Below are positions 1-7,619 of a stretch of 35,841 nucleotides of DNA, piece by piece. The notes beneath the pieces were generated by a model. It worked only from the letters and a program-made list of their open reading frames with translations. It did no database searches and had not been told where the DNA came from. This DNA comes from Candidatus Atribacteria bacterium (lineage in GTDB: Bacteria > Atribacterota > Atribacteria > Atribacterales > JASGLU01). How positions within the stretch are numbered: position 1 is the first letter of the stretch; every line of letters begins with the position of its first letter. The position numbers and the translations under genes were made by a program. Location: positions 1 through 35,841 of the forward strand of contig JASGLU010000015.1 of assembly GCA_030156825.1 (NCBI GenBank). The letters run 5' to 3'.

Positions 1-15
1 TAGATTACAAGATAA

Positions 16-55
16 TTTTACTCCTTGAGGGGAAGCTTCCCCTCAAGGAGTAAAA
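16..55. repeat. Perfect 40-bp inverted repeat between genes
   Basis: Each base from 16 to 35 pairs with its partner from 55 back to 36, centred on AAGCTT. As RNA this would form a very stable hairpin. No run of U follows it (the sequence continues TAAAAACTTAGG), so it does not look like an intrinsic terminator. It lies just upstream of a sugar ABC permease, where a binding-protein gene would be expected to end outside the window. Similar palindromes follow the two other binding-protein genes here. The likely role is to protect the 3' end of the binding-protein mRNA and lower expression of the permeases. Confidence 0.85.
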
Positions 56-72
56 ACTTAGGAGGGGGGCAA

Positions 73-963
73 ATGTCTCGCAAAGGTAAATTTTGGAAGA
101 CAGAGTCAACTTTTGCTTATTTGTTATTACTACCCGCTTTGGTCTTTCTTATAATTTTCATGTTTTATCCTATCGCTTATGTTTTGCTCATGTCCTTTTT
201 TGAAGTTAACAAATTATCCGAGTTAGTTTCTTTTTCCGGACTGAGCAACTACCGTTATATGTTTGCAAGACCAGAATTTCGGCAAATCATAATCCGCTCT
301 TGCGTTTGGACCGCCCTGGCAGTAGCAGCCAAAACCGCAATCGGTCTTATCATTGCTCTTTTACTAAATGTAGAATTTAGAGGTAGAAAAATTGCTCGAA
401 CTTTATTAATCTTACCTTGGGCCAGTTCAGTTCCCATCAGCGCCATGATCTGGCAATGGACTTATAATAACGATTTTGGGCTCTTAAACCATACCCTGCA
501 AACCTTAGGTATCAACCCGCCCATCTGGTTGGCTTACCCCAGATCGGCTTTCTTTGCTTGCCTTTGGGTAGACATCTGGTGCGGGATTCCCTTTATGGCC
601 CTGGTTTTTCTGGCCGGATTACAGGCCATCCCTCAAGAACTATACGAAGCGGCCGAAGTGGATGGAGCAGGTTCTCTGGCTAAATTTCGTTCGGTTACTC
701 TTCCTCTCTTAAGTGGAGTTTTAACTGTTGCCACCTTGCTCTCAACCCTCTGGACTTTTAACGATTTTAACGTTATTTACATCCTTACTACCGGAGGACC
801 CGGCACCTCTACCGACATCTTAATAACCTATATCTATAAGTATGCTTTCCAGTATCTCCGGTTTGGCCCAGCAGCTGCAATGGCAGTGATAACTTTTATT
901 ATCTTACTAATTGTAAGTCTTGTTTATGCTCGAACCTACTTCCGAGAAGAAGGAGCGACTTAA
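73..963 (+). CDS. Sugar ABC transporter permease, MalF/UgpA type
   Basis: This is an inner-membrane permease subunit of a carbohydrate importer of the CUT1 class, about 296 residues. Several hydrophobic segments are visible, the first at about residues 13-40. The cytoplasmic EAA loop that docks the ATPase is at about residues 192-213 (EAAEVDGAG...LPLL). I placed the start at ATG 73 because GGAGGGGGG sits just before it. An in-frame ATG at 25 lies inside the palindrome and would add 16 unlikely residues. The partner permease begins two bases after the stop. The binding protein is presumably upstream of the window, and no ATPase gene is nearby, so a shared ATPase elsewhere is likely. The substrate is not predictable from the permease. 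Confidence 0.92.
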   Translation: MSRKGKFWKTESTFAYLLLLPALVFLIIFMFYPIAYVLLMSFFEVNKLSELVSFSGLSNYRYMFARPEFRQIIIRSCVWTALAVAAKTAIGLIIALLLNVEFRGRKIARTLLILPWASSVPISAMIWQWTYNNDFGLLNHTLQTLGINPPIWLAYPRSAFFACLWVDIWCGIPFMALVFLAGLQAIPQELYEAAEVDGAGSLAKFRSVTLPLLSGVLTVATLLSTLWTFNDFNVIYILTTGGPGTSTDILITYIYKYAFQYLRFGPAAAMAVITFIILLIVSLVYARTYFREEGAT

Positions 964-964
964 A

Positions 965-1795
965 ATGAGAAAAAAAAGACTGGGTTACTATTTAGTTTAT
1001 CCTGCAATTATCTTTATTTTGCTAATTCTTCTTTTTCCTTTTTTAGTAATGATATCCACTGCCTTAAAACCATTAGATGAAGTTTATGCCACTCCTCCCC
1101 ACTGGATTCCCCAAAACCCTACCTTAGCGAACTTTTCTGATGTCTGGGTCAAGTACCCTTTGGGCAGCTACTTCAAAAACAGTTTAATCGTGGCTGTTGG
1201 AACTACCCTAATTAACACTATTCTTTGTATTCCAGCTGCCTATGCTGTTGCTCGGCTAAGGTTTCGGGCTAAAAGCTTTATCATGTATCTCTTCTTAATA
1301 GTACAAATGTTCTCTCCTATCATTGTGGTCATATCGCTATTCAAAATTATTGCCCGCTTAGGTTTGCTCGACAATCTGTTATCCCTTATCTTTAGCAATG
1401 GAGTTTTTACCTTAGCTTTTGCGATCTGGCTTCTGAGCAGTTATTTTCGTAGTGTTCCCAAAGAAATAGAAGAAGCAGCCCTGATTGACGGATGTTCTCG
1501 CTTCCAGTCTATTATACGAGTCCTCATCCCAATAGCAATGCCAGGACTAGTTACCACTATTATTTATACCTTTATTACCGCCTGGAATGAATTTATGTTT
1601 GCTCTAACTTTTATTACCTCCATGGATAAAAGGCCTTTGACCTTAGGTCTTTACAACTTTATTGGTCGCTGGACGGTACAATGGCAATATTTGATGGCTG
1701 CCGCCATACTGGCCCTTATTCCGGTAGTAATTCTTTTTATGCTTATTGAAAGAGATTTGGTTAAAGGCTTAGCCGGAGGGGCGGTAAAAGGATAA
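965..1795 (+). CDS. Sugar ABC transporter permease, MalG type
   Basis: This is the second permease of the importer, about 276 residues with six predicted membrane segments. The EAA loop is at about residue 170 (EEAALIDGCSRF). The extreme C-terminus (LVKGLAGGAVKG) has the form usual for MalG-like subunits. ATG 965 is chosen as start because GAAGGAG lies about ten bases upstream; an earlier in-frame ATG at 920 would overlap the preceding gene by 44 bases. It is translationally close-coupled to the upstream permease. The operon appears to end here, since 346 bases without a gene follow before the regulator. Confidence 0.92.
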   Translation: MRKKRLGYYLVYPAIIFILLILLFPFLVMISTALKPLDEVYATPPHWIPQNPTLANFSDVWVKYPLGSYFKNSLIVAVGTTLINTILCIPAAYAVARLRFRAKSFIMYLFLIVQMFSPIIVVISLFKIIARLGLLDNLLSLIFSNGVFTLAFAIWLLSSYFRSVPKEIEEAALIDGCSRFQSIIRVLIPIAMPGLVTTIIYTFITAWNEFMFALTFITSMDKRPLTLGLYNFIGRWTVQWQYLMAAAILALIPVVILFMLIERDLVKGLAGGAVKG

Positions 1796-2080
1796 CTCTG
1801 AAAATCGATTTTAGTAACTCAGAGCCCTAATGCCAAAACTGAAATCAAAGTCCAACTTTTCAAGACCAGGTAATAAATTCGATCTTTTGACCCAAGTTAC
1901 ACCATAAGTTCCAGAAATCAGTCTATATCAGCTCTTTTCTTTTGGGGATTCTCATTTTCGGGTAACACAGATTAAAAGACCTTGAAAGGCTTGCGGATTA
2001 AAGAGTTACTAAATAATTATACTATAAAACAGGGTATTGTTCTGGGAAAAATCTGCAAGTTGGGTTGGGTTAAATTGATA
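1796..2080. other. Intergenic stretch with no recognisable gene
   Basis: No convincing ORF or RNA is seen between the permease and the regulator promoter. Just after the permease stop is a weak stem, CTCTG at 1796-1800 against CAGAG at 1820-1824, enclosing the self-complementary AAAATCGATTTT. It has no U-tract and is a poor terminator. The region near 2011-2030 is AT-rich (TATACT and TATAAA can be picked out) but no well-spaced -35 element accompanies them. Binding sites for regulators may be here, but I cannot define one. Confidence 0.5.
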
Positions 2081-2109
2081 TTGACAATTTTTTGCTGGTG
2101 GAGTAGACT
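2081..2109 (+). promoter_or_regulatory. Sigma-70-type promoter of the ROK regulator
   Basis: There is a perfect -35 box TTGACA at 2081-2086, a 17-bp spacer, and a -10 box TAGACT at 2104-2109 (four of six matches to TATAAT). The predicted start of transcription near 2116 leaves a leader of only about 25 bases before the regulator's ATG. Confidence 0.7.
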
Positions 2110-2121
2110 TGGTTAAATTAG

Positions 2122-2142
2122 TTTGTTCTTAGGTCGAACAAA
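2122..2142. promoter_or_regulatory. Palindromic operator over the regulator start codon
   Basis: TTTGTTC (2122-2128) and GAACAAA (2136-2142) form a perfect 7-bp inverted repeat with a 7-bp spacer. It sits just after the predicted transcription start, and its last base is the A of the ATG. The size and symmetry suit a dimeric winged-helix ROK repressor, and the position predicts autorepression. The gene has only a weak Shine-Dalgarno (TAGGT) inside the spacer. Confidence 0.65.
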
Positions 2143-3305
2143 TGAGAGGATTAACCAACAGCCAAATCAACCAGATTCATCAAAAAATGATATTTCGCCT
2201 TATTTGGGAAAACGGGCCTATTTCCCGTTCTCAAATTCAAAAGGTTTTGGGGCTTAGTAAATCAACCGTATCGGTTATTACTCGAGGGTTGATCAATAAA
2301 AATTTAATTCAGGAGATCGGACAACAAGATTCCCCCTTAGGACGTAAGCCAAAAAATCTCTCTATAAATTACAATTATTTTCATCTCCTCGGCATTCAAA
2401 TAAAAGATTCGGGAGAAATTGAAGCTGGTTTAGTTAACTTTGGAGGCAAAATTAAAAAGTGGAAAAAAACTAAAATCGCTAACAATTCTTCCCCCCAGGA
2501 AGCAGTAAAAGCGGTGAGTATTCTCATAAACCGCTATTTATCAACTCCGCTCCCTCTCCCTATTTTAGGAATTGGAATAGGTGTACCCGGTATCGTAAAC
2601 CATCAAAAAGGTATTATCGAATATTCGACCCATTTCAACTGGAAAAACTTCCCTTTGAAAAAATTAATTCAGAAAGAAATTGCTCCGGAAATATCTCTAA
2701 TTGTGGATAACAGAACTATGGCAACTACCTTAGGTGAGGTGTGGTTTGGAGATTCACGGGAAAACAAAAATTTTATCTGCGTAAACTATGGATATGCCAT
2801 AGGGGCCGGTATTGTAATAGATGGAAAATTATACCGTGGTTCCCCCAACGGCGCTGGAGAAATAGGACAAATTAGAATAGAAACCTTAAACCAAGATCTT
2901 GAATTCACCACCAATGTGTCACTCGAATCCCTCAGTTCTTTACCAACGATTATGGAAAGCTTAGGTGAAACCTATGAAGGGGAAAGTAAAGCTGCTCGAA
3001 AGTTAAAATCAAATATCAACCATCCCAAAGTGCAGAAATCCTTAAAGCAAGCCTTTGCTAATTTAGGAAAGGTAACCGGTATACTAATAGCTACTCTCGC
3101 CCCTGAAAGTATTGTCTTTGCCGGAGCTTTACCTCAAGTTGCCCCTTATATGTTCAGAGAAGAAGTTCAAAAATGGGTTCAAGCAACTACCCTTGAGACA
3201 ATGTTCAAAAAGGTTTCTCTCAAAATTAGCTCCTTAACCGAAACTAAGGAACTATTGGGAAGTGCCTCTTTGGTTTTAGAAGATTTTTGTAGTCTGAATA
3301 CCTGA
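2142..3305 (+). CDS. ROK-family transcriptional repressor (NagC/XylR-like)
   Basis: A 387-residue sugar-responsive repressor. The N-terminus holds a winged helix-turn-helix (about residues 15-65, with SRSQIQKVLGLSKSTVS). The rest is a ROK fold, with GIGIGVPGIV at about residue 147 and the signature GSPNGAGEIGQ at about 235. Two hallmarks of active ROK proteins are lost. The phosphate-binding DxGGT motif near residue 85 reads QIKDSG, and the zinc ligands (GH...CxCGxxGC) are absent: GEIG is followed by Q and no cysteines. It is therefore a regulator rather than a sugar kinase, and its effector site is unusual. It begins the large catabolic gene run and probably controls it and itself through the 7-7-7 palindrome at its start. 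Confidence 0.9.
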   Translation: MRGLTNSQINQIHQKMIFRLIWENGPISRSQIQKVLGLSKSTVSVITRGLINKNLIQEIGQQDSPLGRKPKNLSINYNYFHLLGIQIKDSGEIEAGLVNFGGKIKKWKKTKIANNSSPQEAVKAVSILINRYLSTPLPLPILGIGIGVPGIVNHQKGIIEYSTHFNWKNFPLKKLIQKEIAPEISLIVDNRTMATTLGEVWFGDSRENKNFICVNYGYAIGAGIVIDGKLYRGSPNGAGEIGQIRIETLNQDLEFTTNVSLESLSSLPTIMESLGETYEGESKAARKLKSNINHPKVQKSLKQAFANLGKVTGILIATLAPESIVFAGALPQVAPYMFREEVQKWVQATTLETMFKKVSLKISSLTETKELLGSASLVLEDFCSLNT

Positions 3306-3335
3306 AGGTTGTAATCAAGAACAGGAGGCGATTTT

Positions 3336-4364
3336 ATGGAAAAAATAGGTTTTGGTATCATTGGCGCAGGTTTATGGGGCGAATCTCATGCCCGAATTTA
3401 CTCCTCTCATCCTCTATCCCAACTTGTAGCAGTATGCGATTTAAATCAGGAAAGAGCTCATCATATTGCACAAAAATATGGAGCCTCACAGTATTACACT
3501 GACTATCAAGAAATGCTTCAAAACCCGGATATTAAAGCCGTAAGCATAGTTACTCCCGACTTTGCCCACCGAGAACCATTTATTGCCGCCTGTCAAGCCG
3601 GTAAAGATATTTTAATCGAAAAACCTTTAGCCACTACTCACCAGGATCTATTACAAATGAAAAATGTTTATCAACAAACCGGTGTACGAGTGATGGTAGA
3701 TTTTCATACCCGGTTTAACCCTCCAATAGCCATTGCTCAAGAAAATATTCTTGAAGGTAACCTGGGTCAACTTATTTCCTTTTATTATCGTTTAAATGAC
3801 GTTATTTCGGTGCCACTCAATATGCTCTCCTGGGCTGCTCAAAGTTCTATTCTTTGGTTCTTAGGCAGCCATGCCATAGATACCCTCCGTTTTTTAGGGG
3901 GAAGCGAGGTAAAACGGGTATACTCAGTTTCTCGCTCAGAAGTGCTTGTGAGCAAAGGATTACCCGTGCCAGATATTTACCAGAGCATTTTAGAATTTGA
4001 AAATGGGGCAATTGCTACAATAGAAAATAACTGGATTGTCCCCAATACCAACCCTCATTGGAATGATATTAAACTCAATATCTTAGGAACTAAAGGAATG
4101 ATTAATATGGACTTAACTGGCAACCAAGCCATAGAACGATACCTGGAAGATAAAAGCGACCACCCAGACATTTTAATAATGCCCACTATTCATGGAAAAC
4201 CAATGGGTTTCGCTCACGAAAGCATCCGAGATTTCATTGAAAAATTAGCTAATGGAGAAAAATTTGTTGCCGACTTTCAGGATGGTTACCAGGTGAGTAA
4301 GGTGGTTCTCTCCCTTTTAGCATCAGCCGACGAGAGAATGCCTAAAGAAGTAAAATACGAATAG
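3336..4364 (+). CDS. Gfo/Idh/MocA-family NAD(P)-dependent oxidoreductase 1
   Basis: A 342-residue dehydrogenase of the glucose-fructose oxidoreductase / inositol dehydrogenase family, predicted to oxidise a hydroxyl of a sugar or cyclitol with NAD(P) in the cytoplasm. The N-terminal Rossmann fold shows GAGLWG at about residues 9-14, and the catalytic-lysine motif EKPLAT is near residue 96. The helix that normally carries DxxxHxxD reads FLGSHAID, so the His and second Asp are present but the first Asp is a Phe. This may mark a different subfamily or a changed mechanism. The start is ATG 3336 behind AGGAGGCG. It lies between the ROK regulator and a binding-protein gene. The exact substrate is unknown. 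Confidence 0.9.
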   Translation: MEKIGFGIIGAGLWGESHARIYSSHPLSQLVAVCDLNQERAHHIAQKYGASQYYTDYQEMLQNPDIKAVSIVTPDFAHREPFIAACQAGKDILIEKPLATTHQDLLQMKNVYQQTGVRVMVDFHTRFNPPIAIAQENILEGNLGQLISFYYRLNDVISVPLNMLSWAAQSSILWFLGSHAIDTLRFLGGSEVKRVYSVSRSEVLVSKGLPVPDIYQSILEFENGAIATIENNWIVPNTNPHWNDIKLNILGTKGMINMDLTGNQAIERYLEDKSDHPDILIMPTIHGKPMGFAHESIRDFIEKLANGEKFVADFQDGYQVSKVVLSLLASADERMPKEVKYE

Positions 4365-4372
4365 GGAGGTGA
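4364..4372 (+). promoter_or_regulatory. Orphan Shine-Dalgarno-like site ahead of a binding-protein gene
   Basis: GGGAGGTGA matches the 16S anti-Shine-Dalgarno well but no recognisable gene starts just after it. The binding-protein gene starts 64 bases downstream with its own AAGGAG. A 19-codon reading frame could start at the overlapping GTG (4369) and end at 4428, but it has no Shine-Dalgarno of its own. A ribosome-docking site that stabilises mRNA, as in the STAB-SD of Bacillus thuringiensis cry genes, is one reading. Confidence 0.4.
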
Positions 4373-4435
4373 AAAAACTTAAAAACCCATTTTTAATTTT
4401 GAAGGTAAAAACATTAAAAGGAGAGTGAATCAAAA

Positions 4436-5767
4436 TTGAGAAAAACATTGATTTTAGCCATTTCCTTAATAACTCTGATAGCTATGACCAGCTTGGCTGG
4501 AGCCCAACTTTCTCCCGAGGTAGCCAGCTGGACAGAGATGATCAGAGAAAAATATGAAGGTACAACTATTACCTGTGCTTTTTGTCCCCATCCTGCTACG
4601 GATGCAATCCAAGCAATGGAAGACGAGTTTACCCAATTAACTGGAATAAAAGTGAGATGGGATATTATCGAAGAGGGATATTTGCGAAATAAGCTTTTAA
4701 TTGAGCACGAAGCTAAAACTGGAGTATATGATGTTTTACTGATCGATGCTTTTAATTTAGCTGAATACTCTCCCTCAGGCGTTGCTCTAGACTTAGCTCC
4801 TTTTCTTCAAAATTCTGAACTAACTCCTGAATGGTTTGACTGGGAAGATATACTCCCTGCCTATCGGGAAGGCATTGCTCAATATCAAGACACTATCTAC
4901 GGAGTGCCGGTTGCCGGAGAAACCCGTTATGTTGGTTATCGGGAAGATTTACTCGAAGAATATGGAAAAACACCTCCTGAAACCTTAGACGATTTTTTAA
5001 ATTTAGCTAAGTTCTTCAACGGCAAAGAAGAAAATCTATATGGAATTGCTATGAGAGCTCAAAAAGGAGTCCATTTTGGTTCCGGTTGGATGACTTTGAT
5101 GTATTCTTTGGGAGCTCAATTTCTTGATCAACAAACCTGGGAAGTAACGGTTGATCACCCTAATACTATTGAATCTTTAGAATACTTTGTTGAACTTTTG
5201 AAACAAGGTCCTCCAGATATTGCTGTATATACTCATGAAGAAGCGGTATCCGCTTTTGCCTCCGGAAGAACTGCTATGTGGCTCGATGCTACCGCCCTCA
5301 CTCCCTGGATTATTGACCCCACTAAGTCTTTAATCGCCGATAAAGTAAATTTTGTTCCACCTCCGGCTGGACCTGCCGGGGCCTATGGTGCTTTAGCTGG
5401 TTGGAACATGGGTATTTCCAGTGACTCAGACAAAAAAGAAGCAGCCTGGGCTTTTATCGTGTGGGCAACTAGTAAATACAATGCTAAAACCTATGTAAAA
5501 AATGGTGGTACTCCTGTCCGAGAGTCAGTATACCAAGACCCAGAATTAATAGAAGAAAATTGGACTTTCCCCATTCAACTCGCTTCTTTAGACCGCGCTT
5601 ATAATTTAGTTAAAGAAGGCATAAGTTGGATACCACCCCATCCAAACTTTATGAAGGTATTAGAAGTTGTTGGTGATTACGGGGCCGACGTACTAACTGG
5701 ACGAATGACTGCCGAAGAAGCTATGCGAGAAGCTCAAAAAGAGGTAGAAAAAATAATGGCTGATTAA
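4436..5767 (+). CDS. Extracytoplasmic sugar-binding protein, family 1 (MalE/UgpB type)
   Basis: A 443-residue solute-binding protein that delivers a sugar to the MalFG-type permeases just downstream. The start is TTG 4436, with AAGGAG 12 bases before it. The signal peptide covers residues 1-23 (basic RK, then a hydrophobic run, ending in AGA before QLSPE). There is no lipobox cysteine, so it is predicted to be a soluble periplasmic protein, implying a diderm envelope. An unusual CAFC pair occurs at the start of the mature domain (about residues 47-50), where a disulfide or metal site is possible. The stop codon lies inside a perfect 42-bp palindrome. Confidence 0.9.
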   Translation: MRKTLILAISLITLIAMTSLAGAQLSPEVASWTEMIREKYEGTTITCAFCPHPATDAIQAMEDEFTQLTGIKVRWDIIEEGYLRNKLLIEHEAKTGVYDVLLIDAFNLAEYSPSGVALDLAPFLQNSELTPEWFDWEDILPAYREGIAQYQDTIYGVPVAGETRYVGYREDLLEEYGKTPPETLDDFLNLAKFFNGKEENLYGIAMRAQKGVHFGSGWMTLMYSLGAQFLDQQTWEVTVDHPNTIESLEYFVELLKQGPPDIAVYTHEEAVSAFASGRTAMWLDATALTPWIIDPTKSLIADKVNFVPPPAGPAGAYGALAGWNMGISSDSDKKEAAWAFIVWATSKYNAKTYVKNGGTPVRESVYQDPELIEENWTFPIQLASLDRAYNLVKEGISWIPPHPNFMKVLEVVGDYGADVLTGRMTAEEAMREAQKEVEKIMAD

Positions 5768-5801
5768 ATCAAGGGGGGGTACCCCCCCTTGATTTAATCA
5801 G
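5760..5801. repeat. Perfect 42-bp inverted repeat overlapping the binding-protein stop codon
   Basis: Bases 5760-5780 are the exact reverse complement of 5781-5801, centred on TA within a G7-TA-C7 core. The left arm contains the last two codons and the TAA stop. No U-run follows. A ribosome terminating at the stop would sit on the hairpin's base. This is best read as a 3'-end stabiliser and attenuator between the binding protein and its permeases. Confidence 0.88.
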
Positions 5802-5818
5802 AAAGGATAATATAAATC

Positions 5819-6700
5819 ATGAAAAACAGAAAAAAAGAGCATTTATATTTTATTTTGCCCGGTGTTTTAACCTTACTTCTAATTGTCATCTTTCCGACTA
5901 TTTTTCTTTGGTACATTAGCTTTACTGACTACGAGCTTTCGGCAGGATGGGAAAACCGAAGAATGGTAGGTTTTGAAAATTATACTTATCTCTTGACCAG
6001 AGACAAGGATTTCTGGTATTCAACAGGAATAAGTATTTTCTTTATGATTTTTACCGTAGGAGTAGAATTTATTCTTGGTTTAGCTACCGCCCTTCTCTTT
6101 AACCGTCAAATAAGGGGTAAACGATTGTGGATGTCTTTTCTGATGATACCCATGGTCATCACCCCTACTATCATCTCTTTGATCTGGAAGTTAATGTTAA
6201 ATACCGAATACGGGGTCCTAAATTATATCTTATCCCTCTTTTCTATTTCAAAAATCAACTGGTTAGGCTATGAAAATGCTTTATGGTCAGTTATGATGGT
6301 TGATATTTGGGAATGGACTCCTTTTATGGCTCTTATATTATATGCCGGGCTTCAAGCGCTTCCCCAAGAACCCTACGAGGCGGCTACCGTGGATGGGGCT
6401 TCTTCTTTCCAAATCTTTCATTACTTAACCTTACCCCTACTAAAACCCATAATAGTAATTGCTCTTCTCCTCCGTTCCATCGATTCTCTAAAAACTTTTG
6501 ATATTGTGTATGGTTTAACCCAGGGTGGACCAGGTAATGCCACTGAACTCTTAAGTTTGCATATCTATCGGTTAGGTTTTAAACACACCGGATGGATCGG
6601 AAGGGCTTCGTCCAATGCCGTAATTTTACTTTTGCTCATTACCCTTCTTGTGACAATTCTTTTGAGAAGTATGCGACAAACCAATGAGGGGGAGACTTAA
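5819..6700 (+). CDS. Sugar ABC transporter permease, MalF/UgpA type
   Basis: A 293-residue inner-membrane permease partnered with the next gene and the preceding binding protein. The first membrane segment is at about residues 10-34. The EAA loop is at about residue 185 (EAATVDGASSF...LPLL). It starts at ATG 5819 behind AAAGGA, only 17 bases after the palindrome. Its stop overlaps the next start by one base (TAATG), so the two permeases are translationally coupled. It lacks the long periplasmic insert of enterobacterial MalF, as is normal for CUT1 permeases outside that group. Confidence 0.93.
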   Translation: MKNRKKEHLYFILPGVLTLLLIVIFPTIFLWYISFTDYELSAGWENRRMVGFENYTYLLTRDKDFWYSTGISIFFMIFTVGVEFILGLATALLFNRQIRGKRLWMSFLMIPMVITPTIISLIWKLMLNTEYGVLNYILSLFSISKINWLGYENALWSVMMVDIWEWTPFMALILYAGLQALPQEPYEAATVDGASSFQIFHYLTLPLLKPIIVIALLLRSIDSLKTFDIVYGLTQGGPGNATELLSLHIYRLGFKHTGWIGRASSNAVILLLLITLLVTILLRSMRQTNEGET

Positions 6701-7533
6701 TGTTAACCAACTTCAATAAAAAAAGAACTATCAATTTCTTTTTAAATCTCTTAATGATTTTGGTAGTATTAGCAGCGGTATTCCCTTTTTTCTGGATGGT
6801 CATGACCTCTTTAAAAACCAGAGCTCAAACTATCGATCCTTCAATTTGGATATTTAAACCAACTTTAGAAAATTATCAGGCAGTTTTTGAAAAAAGAGAC
6901 CTTTCGCTATACATAAAAAATAGCTTTATAATTGTGAGCTTAACTACCGTAATATCAGTATTTCTTGGAACCCTAACTGCCTATGGATTAGCTAGATATA
7001 AATTTTCTCACAAAGAAGATTTAGCATTTTGGATATTATCTCTTCGGATGTTACCACCTATGGCAGTAGTCATTCCTTTTTTCCTGTTAGGTCGTTTTAT
7101 CGGATTACTCGATACCCATTTACTTCTCATCGTCGTCTATTTCAGCTTTAATATCCCCTTTACCGTATGGATGATGAGAGGCTTTATTGAAGACATTCCT
7201 CTCGAGTTAGAAGAGGCAGCTTGGGTCGATGGTTGTTCTCGACTTCAAGCTATTATGAAAGTTGTCTTTCCTTTAGTTATCCCAGGAATTGCTGCTACTG
7301 CTATTTTCTGCGTTATTCAATCCTGGAATGAGTTTGCCTTGGCTTTTTTCCTAAGTAGCTTTAATGCTCGTACTGTTCCCACTACTGTCACCTTTTTTCT
7401 TTCGGTAATTGGGGTACTATGGGGAGAAATGGCTGCGGTAGGTGTTGTAGCTACTGTTCCAGTTTTAGTTTTCGCTTTCATCGTCCAAAAATACTTAGTC
7501 CGTGGTCTAACTTTTGGAGCAATAAAAAGTTGA
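6700..7533 (+). CDS. Sugar ABC transporter permease, MalG type
   Basis: A 277-residue second permease with the typical six-segment pattern. The EAA loop is at about residue 170 (EEAAWVDGCSRLQ) and the C-terminus is LVRGLTFGAIKS. It is one-base coupled to the MalF-type gene. No nucleotide-binding subunit is encoded with this importer, so energy must come from an ATPase encoded elsewhere, as in systems that share a MsmK/MsiK-type ATPase. An 86-base gap follows before the aminotransferase gene. Confidence 0.93.
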   Translation: MLTNFNKKRTINFFLNLLMILVVLAAVFPFFWMVMTSLKTRAQTIDPSIWIFKPTLENYQAVFEKRDLSLYIKNSFIIVSLTTVISVFLGTLTAYGLARYKFSHKEDLAFWILSLRMLPPMAVVIPFFLLGRFIGLLDTHLLLIVVYFSFNIPFTVWMMRGFIEDIPLELEEAAWVDGCSRLQAIMKVVFPLVIPGIAATAIFCVIQSWNEFALAFFLSSFNARTVPTTVTFFLSVIGVLWGEMAAVGVVATVPVLVFAFIVQKYLVRGLTFGAIKS

Positions 7534-7553
7534 CAGTCTTAACCTAATTTGGA

Positions 7554-7568
7554 CAAAGGTTACCTTTG
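7554..7568. repeat. 15-bp palindrome, possible operator
   Basis: CAAAGGT (7554-7560), T, ACCTTTG (7562-7568) is a perfect 7-1-7 inverted repeat in the 86-base gap before the aminotransferase gene. The one-base centre makes it more natural as a protein-binding DNA site than as an RNA hairpin. A TTGACA at 7530-7535 lies nearby but has no matching -10 box. Confidence 0.4.
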
Positions 7569-7619
7569 AAGGAAAAAATGTTAAAATAACTTTAATTATT
7601 AATAAAGGAGGGGTTTTTA

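Noticed and set aside
16-55. Considered as a Rho-independent terminator.
   Set aside because: No T-run follows the stem on the + strand; the same holds for the repeat at 5760-5801.
25-72. Upstream in-frame ATG that would extend the first permease by 16 residues.
   Set aside because: It falls inside a perfect palindrome, whereas ATG 73 has an excellent ribosome-binding site and gives a normal permease N-terminus.
4369-4428. A 19-residue leader peptide starting at GTG 4369.
   Set aside because: Its start overlaps the ribosome-binding-like site itself, so there is no upstream Shine-Dalgarno, and the composition looks random.
7530-7558. TTGACA at 7530 as a promoter for the aminotransferase.
   Set aside because: At 16-18 bp spacing there is no sequence resembling TATAAT.
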